Assembly: GCA_913061475.1 (NCBI GenBank)
Contig: CAJXUN010000015.1
Span: forward strand, 1-64,000
Direction of reading: 5' to 3'
DNA: 64,000 bases
Source: an uncultured Colwellia sp.
GTDB lineage: Bacteria; Pseudomonadota; Gammaproteobacteria; Enterobacterales; Alteromonadaceae
Made by a program: the position numbers and the translations under genes. Shown piece by piece: positions 32,363-42,334 of this stretch. The notes beneath the pieces are model-generated. The model worked only from the letters and a program-made list of their open reading frames with translations, made no database searches and was not told where the DNA came from. Position 1 is the first letter of the stretch. Every line of letters begins with the position of its first letter.

Positions 32363-33181
32363 ATGACAAAACATCATCCATTCAACGTTGCCTTGTTAGG
32401 TATACCGTTTGACGATAATTCTTCCTTCGAACGCGGACCCGCACTAGCACCCAAGGTTATTCGTCAGGTGCTAAAAAGCGGTTCGCTAAATGGTTCAACA
32501 GAGTTAGGGGTAAATTTACGTAAGTCTCAACGATGGCTTGATGCCGGTGATGTCAATATAGCAATATCGGACAATTTTATTGATGAAATTGAACAACGTT
32601 GCGATCAGTTGCTGTCGGAAAATACCCGCTTACTCACCTTAGGTGGCGATCACAGTATTAGTTATCCAGTGTTAAAAAGTTATGGTAAGTATTTTGAGCA
32701 GTTAACTATATTGCACATTGACGCGCATTCTGATTTGTATGACTGCTTTAAAGGTAATCGCTATTCCAATGCTTGTCCTTTTGCCCGAGTCATGGAAGAC
32801 GGCCTTTGCGAGCGCTTAGTGCAAGTAGGAATAAGAACACTAAACCTGCATCAGGAGCAGCAAATTGCTAAGTTTAATGTTGAATCATTAGCGATGAGAC
32901 ATTGGCCATTAGCGCAACCGTTAGTGTTTGAGCATCCAGTGTACTTGTCATTAGATATTGACGGCATTGATCCCGCTTTTGCGCCGGGCGTTTCACATAG
33001 AGAACCGGGTGGATTAACAACTCGTGAAGTCATTAACTTGATCCATCAAATTAATATGCCGCTAATCGGCGCAGATATTGTTGAGTTTAACCCTAATAAA
33101 GATATCGATAATATGACCTCGCAACTGGCGGCAAAGTTAGTGAAAGAAATCGCAGGAAAAATGTTACTGAGTATTACTTAA
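32363..33181 (+). CDS. Arginase/agmatinase-family ureohydrolase
   Basis: This 272-residue dinuclear manganese hydrolase shows all metal-binding motifs: LGGDHSISYP, HIDAHSDLYD and SLDIDGIDPAFAPGV. Family members release urea or formamide from arginine, agmatine, guanidinobutyrate or formiminoglutamate; the sequence alone does not settle which. No hut or spe genes adjoin it. The gene follows the metalloprotease by 93 bases and has GGGGGGAG somewhat upstream and GCAGGACAA nine bases before the ATG. Confidence 0.87.
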   Translation: MTKHHPFNVALLGIPFDDNSSFERGPALAPKVIRQVLKSGSLNGSTELGVNLRKSQRWLDAGDVNIAISDNFIDEIEQRCDQLLSENTRLLTLGGDHSISYPVLKSYGKYFEQLTILHIDAHSDLYDCFKGNRYSNACPFARVMEDGLCERLVQVGIRTLNLHQEQQIAKFNVESLAMRHWPLAQPLVFEHPVYLSLDIDGIDPAFAPGVSHREPGGLTTREVINLIHQINMPLIGADIVEFNPNKDIDNMTSQLAAKLVKEIAGKMLLSIT

Positions 33182-33261
33182 GCCTAGTTTAATAAGTGTG
33201 ATTGCTCATCTGGCTTAGGCTAGCTGGGGAGTATATATTGAAGTTTTTTCTCAAGTTAATG

Positions 33262-33284
33262 GAGCGACACGTACTTTGTCGCTC
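33262..33284. terminator. Hairpin between convergent genes
   Basis: GAGCGACA pairs with TGTCGCTC around a seven-base loop between the ureohydrolase gene and the minus-strand peptidase gene. The following T-tracts are interrupted. Confidence 0.55.
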
Positions 33285-33297
33285 TGTTGATTTGATA

Positions 33298-35214
33298 TTA
33301 TTTTACTTGTGCTAAATGTTTCGCTAGAAAATTCTCGATTGAACTTAGTGTCTTCAACCTATTTTCTTCAATGCTTAAATGATGATTACCATTTTCAAGT
33401 TCAATGTATTCAGCTTCCTTGTCGTGATCTTTTAAAGCCGCATACATTTTTTGACTGTGCTCTATAGGTACTACAGTATCAAGATCACCATGAATTAGCA
33501 TGACAGGAATATTGATATTTTTAGCAAAGTTAACGGGTGAATTCTGTTCGAGTACGTCAGCATCATCACCAATTTGTTTTTTTACTATTTTATGATTGGT
33601 AAAATATCGTGATTTTCTTACCAAATATTCTAAATCTGATACACCAGCAAAACTTACAGCGCATTTAAAAATATCTTGCTGTTTGGCTGCAGCCATTAGT
33701 GCGGCATATCCGCCGTAACTCGCACCAACAATACAAATATTGTTTTTGTCGACTTGGTAATTACTGCTCAACCATGTTGCAGCGTCTGCCAAATCAGTTT
33801 GCATCGCGCCACCCCAGCTTTTTACTGAAGACATTTCAAACTTGAAGCCATAGCCAGAAGAACCTCTAAAATTTGGTTCTAATACCAAATAACCACGATT
33901 AGCAAAAAACTCAGAAAACCAATCAAAACCACCGTAAATTCTGCTCATTGGGCCACCATGAGGCATTATAATGGCGGGTCTGTTTTTAGCCGGAGCATGT
34001 TCAGATAATGTCAGATATGCCTCTATTGTTAAGCCATCACGGGCCTGATAAGTGTGCTTGGTTTTTCCTATCAGATTGGTTTGGTTAAGTTGAGGGTACT
34101 CATCTATCAGTGGCTTCAATTCTCCAGTATCTCGATCGCCAAAATAATATCGACCAGCTGATTCAGCGCTGGAAGTGTGTAATATATATTGGCGTTCATT
34201 ATCGCTAAAGCTAGTAATATTAGTCGATGTATTAGGAATGGCTTGATTTAATGCTTGTTGAAACTTTTCATAATCAGGGTTGAAATAAACTTTACTATTT
34301 TCGGATTCACCGTGATAAACACCAATAACATCATTATTTAGGCGTGAGTAGATTAGACTACCCTCTATGTCATAATCTTTATCTGCATATACTAAGGTAC
34401 GAGGTAAGTCACTTTTAGTTAGATCAACAGTAAATATAGCGTAACGGCCTTGATGATCGGCTCTTATATATAGCTTGTTTGGATTTAGGCCGAAGCCCAG
34501 TGGTGTAATATCTGGCGCGTCAAAAATCTCATAATCCCAAATTCTGCGCCATTTTTTGCTTTCAAGATCAAAAAGAGAATAGTAAATACGCGTCTTCTCA
34601 ATACCAAAGCCGAGGCGCACTCTGTGTTGTTGGTCGGTCATCCAGTGACTGATGTATTCTCTTCCCCGAACTAACCGATTACGTGAATTTTTGCTCTCTA
34701 AATCTATTTTATATACGTCAGGGTAATTACCATTTTTGTAATCAATTTCCATTAAAATATGGTTAGGCTCATTAGGTAACATATCTATTATAGTATTTTG
34801 ATATTGCGCCAAGCGTTCGCCGTTTTTGGGTTGACTAACTTGACGCATTTTTTCTGAGCCGTCGATTCTTAATTTATATAAGCGTGCTTCGGTATATTTT
34901 CTAAGCATACGATGAACTGGATAATGAGCGCTAATGAGTAACATTTCATTATTAGCCCAACGGAACCAATCTATTTTAAATTTTTTATTATCGGTATAAG
35001 TAACAAAGTCGGTGGTTTTCTTTAGCCTATCGATAACGCCAATATATGATGTGCCTTCATGGTTGCGAATAAATGCAATAAGGTTACCGTCAGGTGATAA
35101 CTTCATTTGATTTGCAACAGGAAGTTTTCCGTAAGCTTCTACCGGCAAAACTTTCGCTGAAACTGGAGAATTAATGTACAACGATAGTAATATTATTATT
35201 ATTATTCGAGCCAT
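33298..35214 (-). CDS. Secreted S9 family peptidase
   Basis: This 638-residue serine peptidase is the third S9 member in the window. It has an N-terminal signal (RIIIIILLSLYINSPVSA), a propeller with LPVANQMKLSPDGNLIAFIRN, and a C-terminal hydrolase domain with GASYGGYAALMAAA (Ser), LIHGDLDTVVPIEHS (Asp) and ENGNHHLS (His). NFRGSSGYG is the usual oxyanion-region loop. It is monocistronic; it likely trims peptides in the periplasm. Confidence 0.92.
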   Translation of the reverse strand: MARIIIIILLSLYINSPVSAKVLPVEAYGKLPVANQMKLSPDGNLIAFIRNHEGTSYIGVIDRLKKTTDFVTYTDNKKFKIDWFRWANNEMLLISAHYPVHRMLRKYTEARLYKLRIDGSEKMRQVSQPKNGERLAQYQNTIIDMLPNEPNHILMEIDYKNGNYPDVYKIDLESKNSRNRLVRGREYISHWMTDQQHRVRLGFGIEKTRIYYSLFDLESKKWRRIWDYEIFDAPDITPLGFGLNPNKLYIRADHQGRYAIFTVDLTKSDLPRTLVYADKDYDIEGSLIYSRLNNDVIGVYHGESENSKVYFNPDYEKFQQALNQAIPNTSTNITSFSDNERQYILHTSSAESAGRYYFGDRDTGELKPLIDEYPQLNQTNLIGKTKHTYQARDGLTIEAYLTLSEHAPAKNRPAIIMPHGGPMSRIYGGFDWFSEFFANRGYLVLEPNFRGSSGYGFKFEMSSVKSWGGAMQTDLADAATWLSSNYQVDKNNICIVGASYGGYAALMAAAKQQDIFKCAVSFAGVSDLEYLVRKSRYFTNHKIVKKQIGDDADVLEQNSPVNFAKNINIPVMLIHGDLDTVVPIEHSQKMYAALKDHDKEAEYIELENGNHHLSIEENRLKTLSSIENFLAKHLAQVK

Positions 35215-35300
35215 AGCTATTTAAATCCTAAATCCTTTGCTTGTAGGTTATCAGAAAAGTTAACAATGATTAAATTAAAAGTGAGGAGATAATGTTAAGA

Positions 35301-35335
35301 AAAAACGGCGCTGAAAAGGAAGGTATTCAGCGCCG
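35301..35335 (-). terminator. Terminator of the EamA transporter gene
   Basis: CGGCGCTGAA pairs with TTCAGCGCCG around a ten-base loop; on the minus strand it runs into GTTTTTT. It lies just after the gene ending at 35407. Confidence 0.88.
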
Positions 35336-35406
35336 CTGTGCAATTGGCACTTAGAATAAAGTGAACTGCGCACAAAAGTTGACCATTTGGAAAGAATTAA
35401 ACCTGA

Positions 35407-36372
35407 TTATAGGCTATCTGTCTCTAAGTTTGATTGATTTACCTTAGGTAGAATGGCTTTAGTTGTAGTTTTTTCTGGACAACTTGCATTGTCTAACGGC
35501 TTTTTAGCTCGAGCGAGTACCACGAGATTGCCGACCAAAATAAAGCATAAGCCTACAACGGTATAGATGCTCCAAGCAAAACCTTCGACAAAAGTTGAAA
35601 TAATTACCGCTACTGCTGGAAACATTATTGATGCATATGAGGCTCGATGAGCGCCAATACGGTTGAGTAAGGTTAAGTAACTACCAAAGGCAATAACAGA
35701 ACCAAAAATAGCGAGATAGAGTAATGAGCTTATGTAAGCGAAGCTGTAGTCAAAACTAAAACTTTTGCCTTGTATTACAGCGATTACTGCCATAAAAATA
35801 GCGCCGTAAGCCATACCCCAAGCGTTAGCTGACATAAGTGGCAACTTGAGTTTTTGATTTTTCATTGAAAGCATATTACCTACTGAAGCTATCAGCGTAC
35901 CACCGAGACAAAGCCCTAAACCTAATAAGGTCTCAGCACCGAGTGCGGTGTCACTGATTTGAGGCCAAAATAGCGTAATAATACCTAATAGCCCCAGAAT
36001 ACCGCCGACATAAACTTGTTGAGTGATTTTAGTGTCGTACCAAATTCGGGCATTGAAAACATTAAAAAACATGATCATTGAAAAGGCGATGCAGGTTAGC
36101 GCTGAGTTAATATGCTGCTGAGCAGAATAAAGTAAATAGTAGTTCACACTAAATAATGTGGCGCCAAAAAGGAAAAACTGTAGGTGGTGGCGCAATGAAA
36201 AGCGTAACGTTAAGCCTTTAAACCAGCAATAAGCAAATAACAGTATTGCAGCTAAACCAAAACGATAAACTATTGATGCTTCTGGTGCGACATCGCCGAG
36301 TTGGTATTTAATGGCGATCCAAGTGGAACCCCAGATCAAGACCGTAATTATGTATAGAAATGTATTGTTCAT
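35407..36372 (-). CDS. EamA/DMT family exporter
   Basis: This 321-residue inner-membrane protein has ten hydrophobic helices in two EamA repeats. It opens with FLYIITVLIWGSTWIAIKYQLG, the standard family start, and the second repeat has SSLLYLAIFGSVIAFGSYLTLL. Members export amino acids or metabolites. It diverges from a MocR-type regulator gene 147 bases away, a frequent arrangement in which the regulator controls the exporter; that link is inference. Confidence 0.88.
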   Translation of the reverse strand: MNNTFLYIITVLIWGSTWIAIKYQLGDVAPEASIVYRFGLAAILLFAYCWFKGLTLRFSLRHHLQFFLFGATLFSVNYYLLYSAQQHINSALTCIAFSMIMFFNVFNARIWYDTKITQQVYVGGILGLLGIITLFWPQISDTALGAETLLGLGLCLGGTLIASVGNMLSMKNQKLKLPLMSANAWGMAYGAIFMAVIAVIQGKSFSFDYSFAYISSLLYLAIFGSVIAFGSYLTLLNRIGAHRASYASIMFPAVAVIISTFVEGFAWSIYTVVGLCFILVGNLVVLARAKKPLDNASCPEKTTTKAILPKVNQSNLETDSL

Positions 36373-36519
36373 AATTGTCTCTCGTTAAGTCCATTAACTA
36401 GGTAAGCTCTAGGTCAAGGTAGCTGTTCAAATATATGTTTAGCAGCGATGCATAGACATTTTACTGACTTTTTGTTTTAATAACATACACAAAAAAATGA
36501 AAATGAAACCTATACAGTT

Positions 36520-38007
36520 ATGCGGCTAGTTGACAAATCATCATCGGAATTTTTGTATCAACAAGTGATCGACTTTGTTGAACATCAGCAGCAAAGCGGT
36601 GCAATACGTCCCGGCGATAAATTACCGAGCTTACGGAAACTGAGTCGTCAGTTTGAAATTAGTGTGCCCACCGTGAAGCAAGCGTATGTTGAGTTGGAAC
36701 GCCAAGGCAAAATTTCAGCGCGTCCGCAGTCGGGTTACTATTTAAAAGCCACACAAGCTCGCACTTTATTACCGATGCGAGCTACATGGTCCAGCGGCGA
36801 ACCAATGGAAATTTCTTGCCGTAGTTTAATCGAACAGGTTTATGAGGCCGTGCATATGCCGGACTCTGTCGCACTGGGTATTTCTAATCCGGTGCATGCG
36901 CATCCACCGGATAAAACGCTAGCCCGATTAATGCGTTCAGTATTAAGTCGTGTTTCAGAAAAAGCGGTCAGTTATGGCCCGGTGAACGGTGATCCGAAAT
37001 TGCGTTTGAATTTGGCTTTTCGTTACCAAGAACATGGTGTTTTGCTAAATCATGAAGATCTCATTATTACTAATGGCGCACAAGAAGCACTTTCCATTGC
37101 TTTGCAATGCGTTGCTGAACGGGGTGACATTATTGCGGTTGAGTCACCTTGTTATTTTGGCTTGATTGAATTGATTGAAAGTCTGGGTATGAAAGCTTTA
37201 GAGGTTTATACCTGCACTGAAGAGGGGGTTTGCGTTACTGAATTAGCTAAGGTTATCAAGCAACACCCGCTAAAAGCGTGTTTATTTTCAAGCGCCATTA
37301 GTAATCCTTTAGGCTCAATGATGACCGATAAGCAGCGACAGGCGATGGTACAATTACTTGAGAAAAATGACATTGCATTAATCGAAGATGAGGTCTACAG
37401 CGATCTCTATTTTTCTGATTGTCGCCCGGTACCTGCGCAATTATATTCCAAAAAGGGTTTGGTGCTAACCTGCTCTTCTTTTTCAAAAACCGCCGCGCCA
37501 GGTTATCGGGTTGGTTGGTTGTTACCCGGTAAATTTGAAGAAAAAGCCAAACGTATAAAACGAGCACAATCTTGTTCTACCTCGATGTTACAACAATGGA
37601 CATTAAGTGATTACTTAATGAGTGGTGAGTACGACAGGCACTTACAAGTGTTAAGAAAAACATTGCGTAATAATTGTGAACGTATGCGGGCATTAATTGC
37701 TGAACATTTCCCTGAACAGGTGTGTATTTCGAAACCGCAAGGTGGCAGTGTGTTGTGGATACGTTGTCGATCTCACGTTGACACCAGTCAATTTTTTAAG
37801 CAAGCCATTGCACAAGGGGTAAACTTTGCACCCGGTGAAATATTCTCTCCTTCGGGTAAATATAAAAACTACATGCGTATTAGTTTTGGGGTGCAATGGT
37901 GCGATCGCATAGATCAAGCAATTCAGACATTGGGGAAACTGGTACATCAATATCCAGATGAACCAAGTCAAATGAGTCATTCCAAATGCATAACTTTCAA
38001 GACATAA
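36520..38007 (+). CDS. MocR-type regulator: GntR HTH fused to PLP aminotransferase
   Basis: This 495-residue protein has a GntR winged helix at residues 1-75 (YQQVIDFVEHQQQSGAIRPGDKLPSLRKLSRQF) joined to a type I aminotransferase domain. In the latter, TNGAQEALSIALQC is the cofactor phosphate region and SSFSKTAAPGYRVGW holds the PLP-binding lysine. MocR proteins act as PLP- or amino-acid-responsive regulators, usually of divergent genes, here the EamA exporter. The Bcr/CflA-type transporter downstream on the same strand may also belong to the regulon. Confidence 0.92.
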   Translation: MRLVDKSSSEFLYQQVIDFVEHQQQSGAIRPGDKLPSLRKLSRQFEISVPTVKQAYVELERQGKISARPQSGYYLKATQARTLLPMRATWSSGEPMEISCRSLIEQVYEAVHMPDSVALGISNPVHAHPPDKTLARLMRSVLSRVSEKAVSYGPVNGDPKLRLNLAFRYQEHGVLLNHEDLIITNGAQEALSIALQCVAERGDIIAVESPCYFGLIELIESLGMKALEVYTCTEEGVCVTELAKVIKQHPLKACLFSSAISNPLGSMMTDKQRQAMVQLLEKNDIALIEDEVYSDLYFSDCRPVPAQLYSKKGLVLTCSSFSKTAAPGYRVGWLLPGKFEEKAKRIKRAQSCSTSMLQQWTLSDYLMSGEYDRHLQVLRKTLRNNCERMRALIAEHFPEQVCISKPQGGSVLWIRCRSHVDTSQFFKQAIAQGVNFAPGEIFSPSGKYKNYMRISFGVQWCDRIDQAIQTLGKLVHQYPDEPSQMSHSKCITFKT

Positions 38008-38052
38008 CTTTACGCATTACATTTACATACTAAAAAGCCAGGACACATTAGC

Positions 38053-39246
38053 GTGCCGAATAACTCCGTTACTATCTCTTTAAAATACTTACTACCATTG
38101 CTGGCGGCCATTATCGCGGTATCTCCGCTAGCAATTGATATGTATCTGCCCGCCATGCCGACCCTTGCTGAACATTTTTCAACAAAAATGCCTTTGGTAC
38201 AAAACAGCTTAAGTATTTATTTATTTGGTTACGCAGTCGGCATGCTAGTTTTTGGACCTATGGCTGACAAATATTCTCGGCGTGGCTTAGTCATGCTAGG
38301 TTTAGTTGGTTTTATTCTGACAACATTAGCACTAACATATGCCCAAAATATTGAACAGTTCATCGCGTTGCGCTTTTTACAGGCGTTTATCAGTAGCGCT
38401 GCCACGGTAGTTGTTCCCGGTATTATTAGTCAACTTTATGGTAAAGACACGGCGAAAGGGTTGTCCTATGTCAGTATGATCATGATGCTAGCGCCTATGA
38501 TAGCTCCAAGTATTGGCAGTGTGTTATTACTGAATAGTTGGCAAATGATATTCTACGTGCTTGCCATTTATGCTTTGATCATTTTTGTTTTTAGTTTTTA
38601 CTTTCTCCCCGAAGTAAAGTCAGCGAAAAAACCTCAAGAACTTAGTGTGATTCAGCGTTACAAAATTGTATTTAGTAATAAAAAAGCTCGTTTAGATCTT
38701 ATTTCTTCGATGATGGTATCGTTAGCTTTTTTTGCCTATATTACGGCTATTCCGTTTGTTTATTTAACGGTGTTTAAGGTCTCAGAGTTTACCTTTAGTA
38801 TTTTATTTGGCGCTAATGTTTTAGCACTAATGAGTGCACATTTTATTAATACCCGTTTAGTGACGCGTATTGGCTCACGGAAAATGCTGAGCTATGGTGT
38901 TTTATTAGCGATTATTGCCGCGACCAGTTTGTTATTGGCTAGCGTTTTATCTTTAGCTTTACCGTTTCACGTTGCCGCAATATTGCCACTTATGGGCAGT
39001 TTGTCTATGATCTCAGTAAATGCGAATGCGCTTATACTGCAAGAGTTTTCTGAACATACAGGCACGGCAACAGCGGTAAATGGTACTTTACGCTTTGGCA
39101 TTGGCGCATTAGCGGGGCCGATATTAGCGGTATTTTACGATGGTAGCGCACTACCGTTTGCGTGCTTAATGGCCGGCGCTGTTTATCTGGTGTTAGGTTG
39201 TCAATTACTGCACAGAGTTTTAGCAATAAAACAGGAGGAAATATGA
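38053..39246 (+). CDS. Bcr/CflA-family MFS drug-resistance transporter
   Basis: This 397-residue protein has twelve transmembrane helices. AVSPLAIDMYLPAMPTLAEHF is the diagnostic Bcr/CflA opening, with GPMADKYSRRG as the MFS motif A loop between helices 2 and 3. The start is GTG at 38053, preceded by AGGA nine or so bases upstream; no suitable ATG exists near. Its stop overlaps the elbB start (ATGA), and it follows the MocR gene by 45 bases, so mocR, this gene and elbB may form one operon. Confidence 0.88.
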   Translation: MPNNSVTISLKYLLPLLAAIIAVSPLAIDMYLPAMPTLAEHFSTKMPLVQNSLSIYLFGYAVGMLVFGPMADKYSRRGLVMLGLVGFILTTLALTYAQNIEQFIALRFLQAFISSAATVVVPGIISQLYGKDTAKGLSYVSMIMMLAPMIAPSIGSVLLLNSWQMIFYVLAIYALIIFVFSFYFLPEVKSAKKPQELSVIQRYKIVFSNKKARLDLISSMMVSLAFFAYITAIPFVYLTVFKVSEFTFSILFGANVLALMSAHFINTRLVTRIGSRKMLSYGVLLAIIAATSLLLASVLSLALPFHVAAILPLMGSLSMISVNANALILQEFSEHTGTATAVNGTLRFGIGALAGPILAVFYDGSALPFACLMAGAVYLVLGCQLLHRVLAIKQEEI

Positions 39247-39899
39247 AAAATATAGCGGTGATTTTATCGGGGTGTGGTGTCTACGATGGAACTGAAATAC
39301 ATGAAGCGGTGTTAACCTTACTTGCGATAGAGCAAGCGGGTGCAAAATATCGTTGTTTTGCGCCCAATATTAATCAGCATCATGTTATTAACCATTTAAC
39401 CGGTGAGGCTATGGCGCAAGAGCAGCGTAATGTTTTGGTCGAGTCTGCTCGTATCTCACGTGGCGATACCGAAGATTTATCTGAATTTTATATCGAAGAA
39501 TTTGACGCTTTGATAGTGCCAGGTGGCTTTGGCGCTGCAAAAAATCTGTCTGACTTTGCTATCCATAATGAGGATATGAACGTTAATGAACAAGTATTGG
39601 CGGTGTGCCAAGCATTTGCTAAAGCAAATAAACCTGCAGGCTATATGTGTATTGCGCCGGTCATGATCCCGTTGATTTACGGTGACGGTGCTCAAGCTAC
39701 GATTGGCTATGATACTGCCATTGCACAAACCTTAATGAATATAGGTCTAGCGCATCGAGATTGTGCCGTTGATGATATCGTTGTCGATGGCAGTCGGAAG
39801 TTGGTTTCTACGCCGGCGTATATGTTGGCCACGTCACTCACTGAGGCAGCTAGTGGTATTAATAAGCTCGTTGCTAAAGTGATTAAATTAGCGGATTAA
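39243..39899 (+). CDS. elbB: Isoprenoid biosynthesis glyoxalase ElbB (ES1 family)
   Basis: This 218-residue DJ-1/PfpI-superfamily protein shows ILSGCGVYDGTEIHEAVLTL at the start, DALIVPGGFGAAKNLSDFA and GYMCIAPVMIPLI with the nucleophile-elbow Cys, all typical of ElbB. E. coli ElbB has weak glyoxalase activity and a suggested isoprenoid link; its true role is unclear. A longer frame starts at 39162, but the ATG at 39243 has AGGAGG five bases upstream and matches family length. Confidence 0.92.
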   Translation: MKNIAVILSGCGVYDGTEIHEAVLTLLAIEQAGAKYRCFAPNINQHHVINHLTGEAMAQEQRNVLVESARISRGDTEDLSEFYIEEFDALIVPGGFGAAKNLSDFAIHNEDMNVNEQVLAVCQAFAKANKPAGYMCIAPVMIPLIYGDGAQATIGYDTAIAQTLMNIGLAHRDCAVDDIVVDGSRKLVSTPAYMLATSLTEAASGINKLVAKVIKLAD

Positions 39900-39920
39900 T
39901 CACGGCTATGCTTTATTTGG

Positions 39921-40079
39921 TCAGTTGTTTTGTTCTTCAAGTGCTTTTAATTCAACTTGTTGTAAGCGCCACTTTTTTCGTTCTGCGTAGTAATGGTCCC
40001 AAACGCACGGGTTACATGCACCACCACCACAACAGTCATCATCAGCGGGCGGTAAAGGCTTTTCAAGTAATTCAGTCAT
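39921..40079 (-). CDS. Small Cys-rich oxidoreductase-like domain protein
   Basis: This 52-residue protein is encoded on the minus strand from the ATG at 40079 to the TGA at 39921. It has PLPPADDDCCGGGACNPCVWD followed by a basic helical tail, matching the short bacterial proteins with the N-terminal oxidoreductase-like domain (P-rich lead, CC..G.C..CVWD). The four cysteines suggest metal or cluster binding, but no function is established. It converges on elbB. Confidence 0.8.
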   Translation of the reverse strand: MTELLEKPLPPADDDCCGGGACNPCVWDHYYAERKKWRLQQVELKALEEQNN

Positions 40080-40117
40080 AATATCTACAGCGTTATTCGA
40101 TTAATAAAATCATTATA

Positions 40118-40383
40118 ATACCAATTTGATTAAATTTCTTCCCAATTCAGAGCGCTTCTCGATGTTCAAAAACAAGGCGAATTTGTTTCGGTTTAGTCAT
40201 TCTAAATCAAATAAATTTAACGATGTTAGTGGATATCGAGAAAGCTCCCAGAGGGCGAGTTTAAAAGTCTTATATGCTGCGTTATTGATTTTGATAAGGG
40301 AATAACCATTATCTTCAATCAATGCCTTGCCTCTATGCCTTTTAATTCTCGCTGAGTGGGAAAGAACTTAATCAATTTGGTAT
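40118..40383. mobile_element. MITE-like element with 27-bp terminal inverted repeats
   Basis: The 266-bp segment begins ATACCAATTTGATTAA (left end 40118-40144) and ends TTAATCAATTTGGTAT (right end 40357-40383). The two 27-base ends are inverted copies with a few mismatches. The interior has no open frame of useful length. It lies between the small Cys-rich gene and the accC terminator. This is the architecture of a miniature inverted-repeat element mobilised in trans; TA flanks are present on both sides, but a target duplication cannot be proven from one copy. Confidence 0.75.
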
Positions 40384-40386
40384 AAA

Positions 40387-40415
40387 TAAAAAAGCTCTGC
40401 ACGCAGAGCTTTTTT
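40387..40415 (-). terminator. Terminator of accBC
   Basis: AAAAAGCTCTGC pairs with GCAGAGCTTTTT around a two-base centre, downstream of the minus-strand accC. Confidence 0.88.
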
Positions 40416-40438
40416 GTCAAAAACAAAAACCTTAGTTT

Positions 40439-41785
40439 CTATTCGTAATCAGAGAGTTTTTTCTCAAGATAGTGAATGTTAGCGCCGCCGTTAACAAAGC
40501 CTTGGTCATTTAAAATGTCCAAATGCAGGGCAATGTTCGTTTTAATACCGTCAATCACTAATTCACTCAATGCGTTACGCATACGCGCAATGGCAACGTC
40601 ACGACTATCACCCCAAGTGATCAATTTACCGATCATTGAGTCATAGTGTGGTGGCACAGAATAATCAGCATAAATGTGAGAATCCCAACGTACACCTAAA
40701 CCACCGGGTGAATGAAAACGTGTGATTTTACCTGGCGAAGGAATAAATGAACGCGGATCTTCTGCGTTTATTCGACATTCAATGGAGTGACCAGATATTT
40801 TAATATCGTCTTGGGTATAAGATAATGGCTGACCCGCTGCAATACGAAGTTGCTCTTTGATCAAGTCAACACCAGTAACCATTTCTGTCACTGGATGTTC
40901 TACTTGAATACGCGTATTCATTTCAATGAAATAGAATTCGCCGTTCTCGTATAAAAACTCAAAAGTACCGGCACCACGATAGTTTATTTTGATACAGGCA
41001 TTACAACAGCGCTCACCAATTTTTGCTCGCATTTCGGGAGTAATTCCCGGTGCAGGTGCTTCTTCAACAACTTTTTGATGACGACGTTGCATTGAACAAT
41101 CACGTTCACCTAAATGAATCGCGCCACCTTGGCCATCAGCCATGATTTGCACTTCAACATGACGAGGGTTTTCAAGGAATTTCTCCATGTAAACCATGTC
41201 ATTATTGAAGGTTGAGCGCGCTTCCGATTTGGTCAGTTGAATTGACTCAATTAAATCTTCTTCACGACGAACAACACGCATACCACGTCCGCCGCCGCCG
41301 CCAGAAGCTTTGATGATGACCGGATAACCAATACGTTTACCGTGCGCTAAATTAGCTTCAGCATCGTTAGTTAGTGGTCCGTCTGAGCCTGGTACGCAAG
41401 GTACGCCAGCTGCTTTCATCGCTTTGATAGCTGAAACTTTATCACCCATTAAACGAATACTTTCCGCTTTTGGCCCAATAAAGGCGAAACCTGATTTTTC
41501 TACTTGCTCAGCAAAATCAGCATTTTCCGCAAGAAAACCATAACCAGGATGGATAGCTACGGAATCTGTCACTTCAGCAGCAGTAATAATGGCTGGAATG
41601 TTTAAGTAACTATCCATAGCCGATGGTTTACCAATACAGATGGTCTCGTCGGCCAATAATACGTGCTTAAGGTTCTTATCGGCCGTTGAATGAACAGCCA
41701 CCGTTTTAATGCCAAGCTCTTTACAAGCTCGCAATATTCTTAAGGCAATTTCGCCGCGATTGGCGATAACAACTTTATCTAACAT
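40439..41785 (-). CDS. accC: Acetyl-CoA carboxylase, biotin carboxylase subunit
   Basis: The 448-residue ATP-grasp enzyme carboxylates biotin on AccB in the first step of fatty acid synthesis. It shows [21 protein letters not shown] at the start, the glycine-rich ATP loop [35 protein letters not shown] and the catalytic region [16 protein letters not shown]. Length is normal. It follows accB by 23 bases. Confidence 0.97.
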   Translation of the reverse strand: MLDKVVIANRGEIALRILRACKELGIKTVAVHSTADKNLKHVLLADETICIGKPSAMDSYLNIPAIITAAEVTDSVAIHPGYGFLAENADFAEQVEKSGFAFIGPKAESIRLMGDKVSAIKAMKAAGVPCVPGSDGPLTNDAEANLAHGKRIGYPVIIKASGGGGGRGMRVVRREEDLIESIQLTKSEARSTFNNDMVYMEKFLENPRHVEVQIMADGQGGAIHLGERDCSMQRRHQKVVEEAPAPGITPEMRAKIGERCCNACIKINYRGAGTFEFLYENGEFYFIEMNTRIQVEHPVTEMVTGVDLIKEQLRIAAGQPLSYTQDDIKISGHSIECRINAEDPRSFIPSPGKITRFHSPGGLGVRWDSHIYADYSVPPHYDSMIGKLITWGDSRDVAIARMRNALSELVIDGIKTNIALHLDILNDQGFVNGGANIHYLEKKLSDYE

Positions 41786-41808
41786 GAAAATACCCTTAAT
41801 GGTTGGGC

Positions 41809-42264
41809 TTATTCAATGATGAATAGCGGTTGATCAAATTCAATAGCATCTTCATTTACCGCTAAAATTTGCTTGATTACACCAGATTTGTCGGCTTCTA
41901 TTTGGTTCATCATTTTCATCGCTTCAAGGATACATAATGTATCCCCAGCGTTAACATGTTGACCCACTTCAACAAATGCCGGTGCATCGGGAGAACCCGC
42001 TGAATAGAATGTGCCTACCATAGGAGAGCGCACAATATGACCGCTGATAACAGGAGCCGCTGCTTCAATTGCAACTGCAGGCGCGGCTGCGGCTGGTGTC
42101 GCTGCTGCTTGCATCATTGGGGCTGAATGCATCATAGGTGCTGCTTGCATGATGGTACCGCCACGGCTGATACGTACTGATTCTTCGCCTTCAGAAATTT
42201 CTAATTCGTTGATACCTGACTCTTCAACTAATTCAATTAACTTTTTAATTTTACGAATATCCAT
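41809..42264 (-). CDS. accB: Biotin carboxyl carrier protein of acetyl-CoA carboxylase
   Basis: This 151-residue carrier has an N-terminal helical domain, an Ala/Pro/Met-rich linker (about residues 36-72, with repeated [12 protein letters not shown]-like units) and a C-terminal biotinyl domain. The biotinylated lysine is in [13 protein letters not shown]. It is the first gene of the accBC pair and lies 70 bases after aroQ, the conserved order in Gammaproteobacteria. Confidence 0.97.
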   Translation of the reverse strand: MDIRKIKKLIELVEESGINELEISEGEESVRISRGGTIMQAAPMMHSAPMMQAAATPAAAAPAVAIEAAAPVISGHIVRSPMVGTFYSAGSPDAPAFVEVGQHVNAGDTLCILEAMKMMNQIEADKSGVIKQILAVNEDAIEFDQPLFIIE

Positions 42265-42334
42265 TTGAATACCTTTTTGATCATTATTAAATTTATGTGT
42301 GTGAAAACTAGAGTGAAAATTATCACTAGAGTAT

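Noticed and set aside
14599-35214. Three S9 peptidases as a duplicated gene cluster
   Set aside because: They are unlike in length, subfamily and signal type and lie far apart, which is normal for Alteromonadales.
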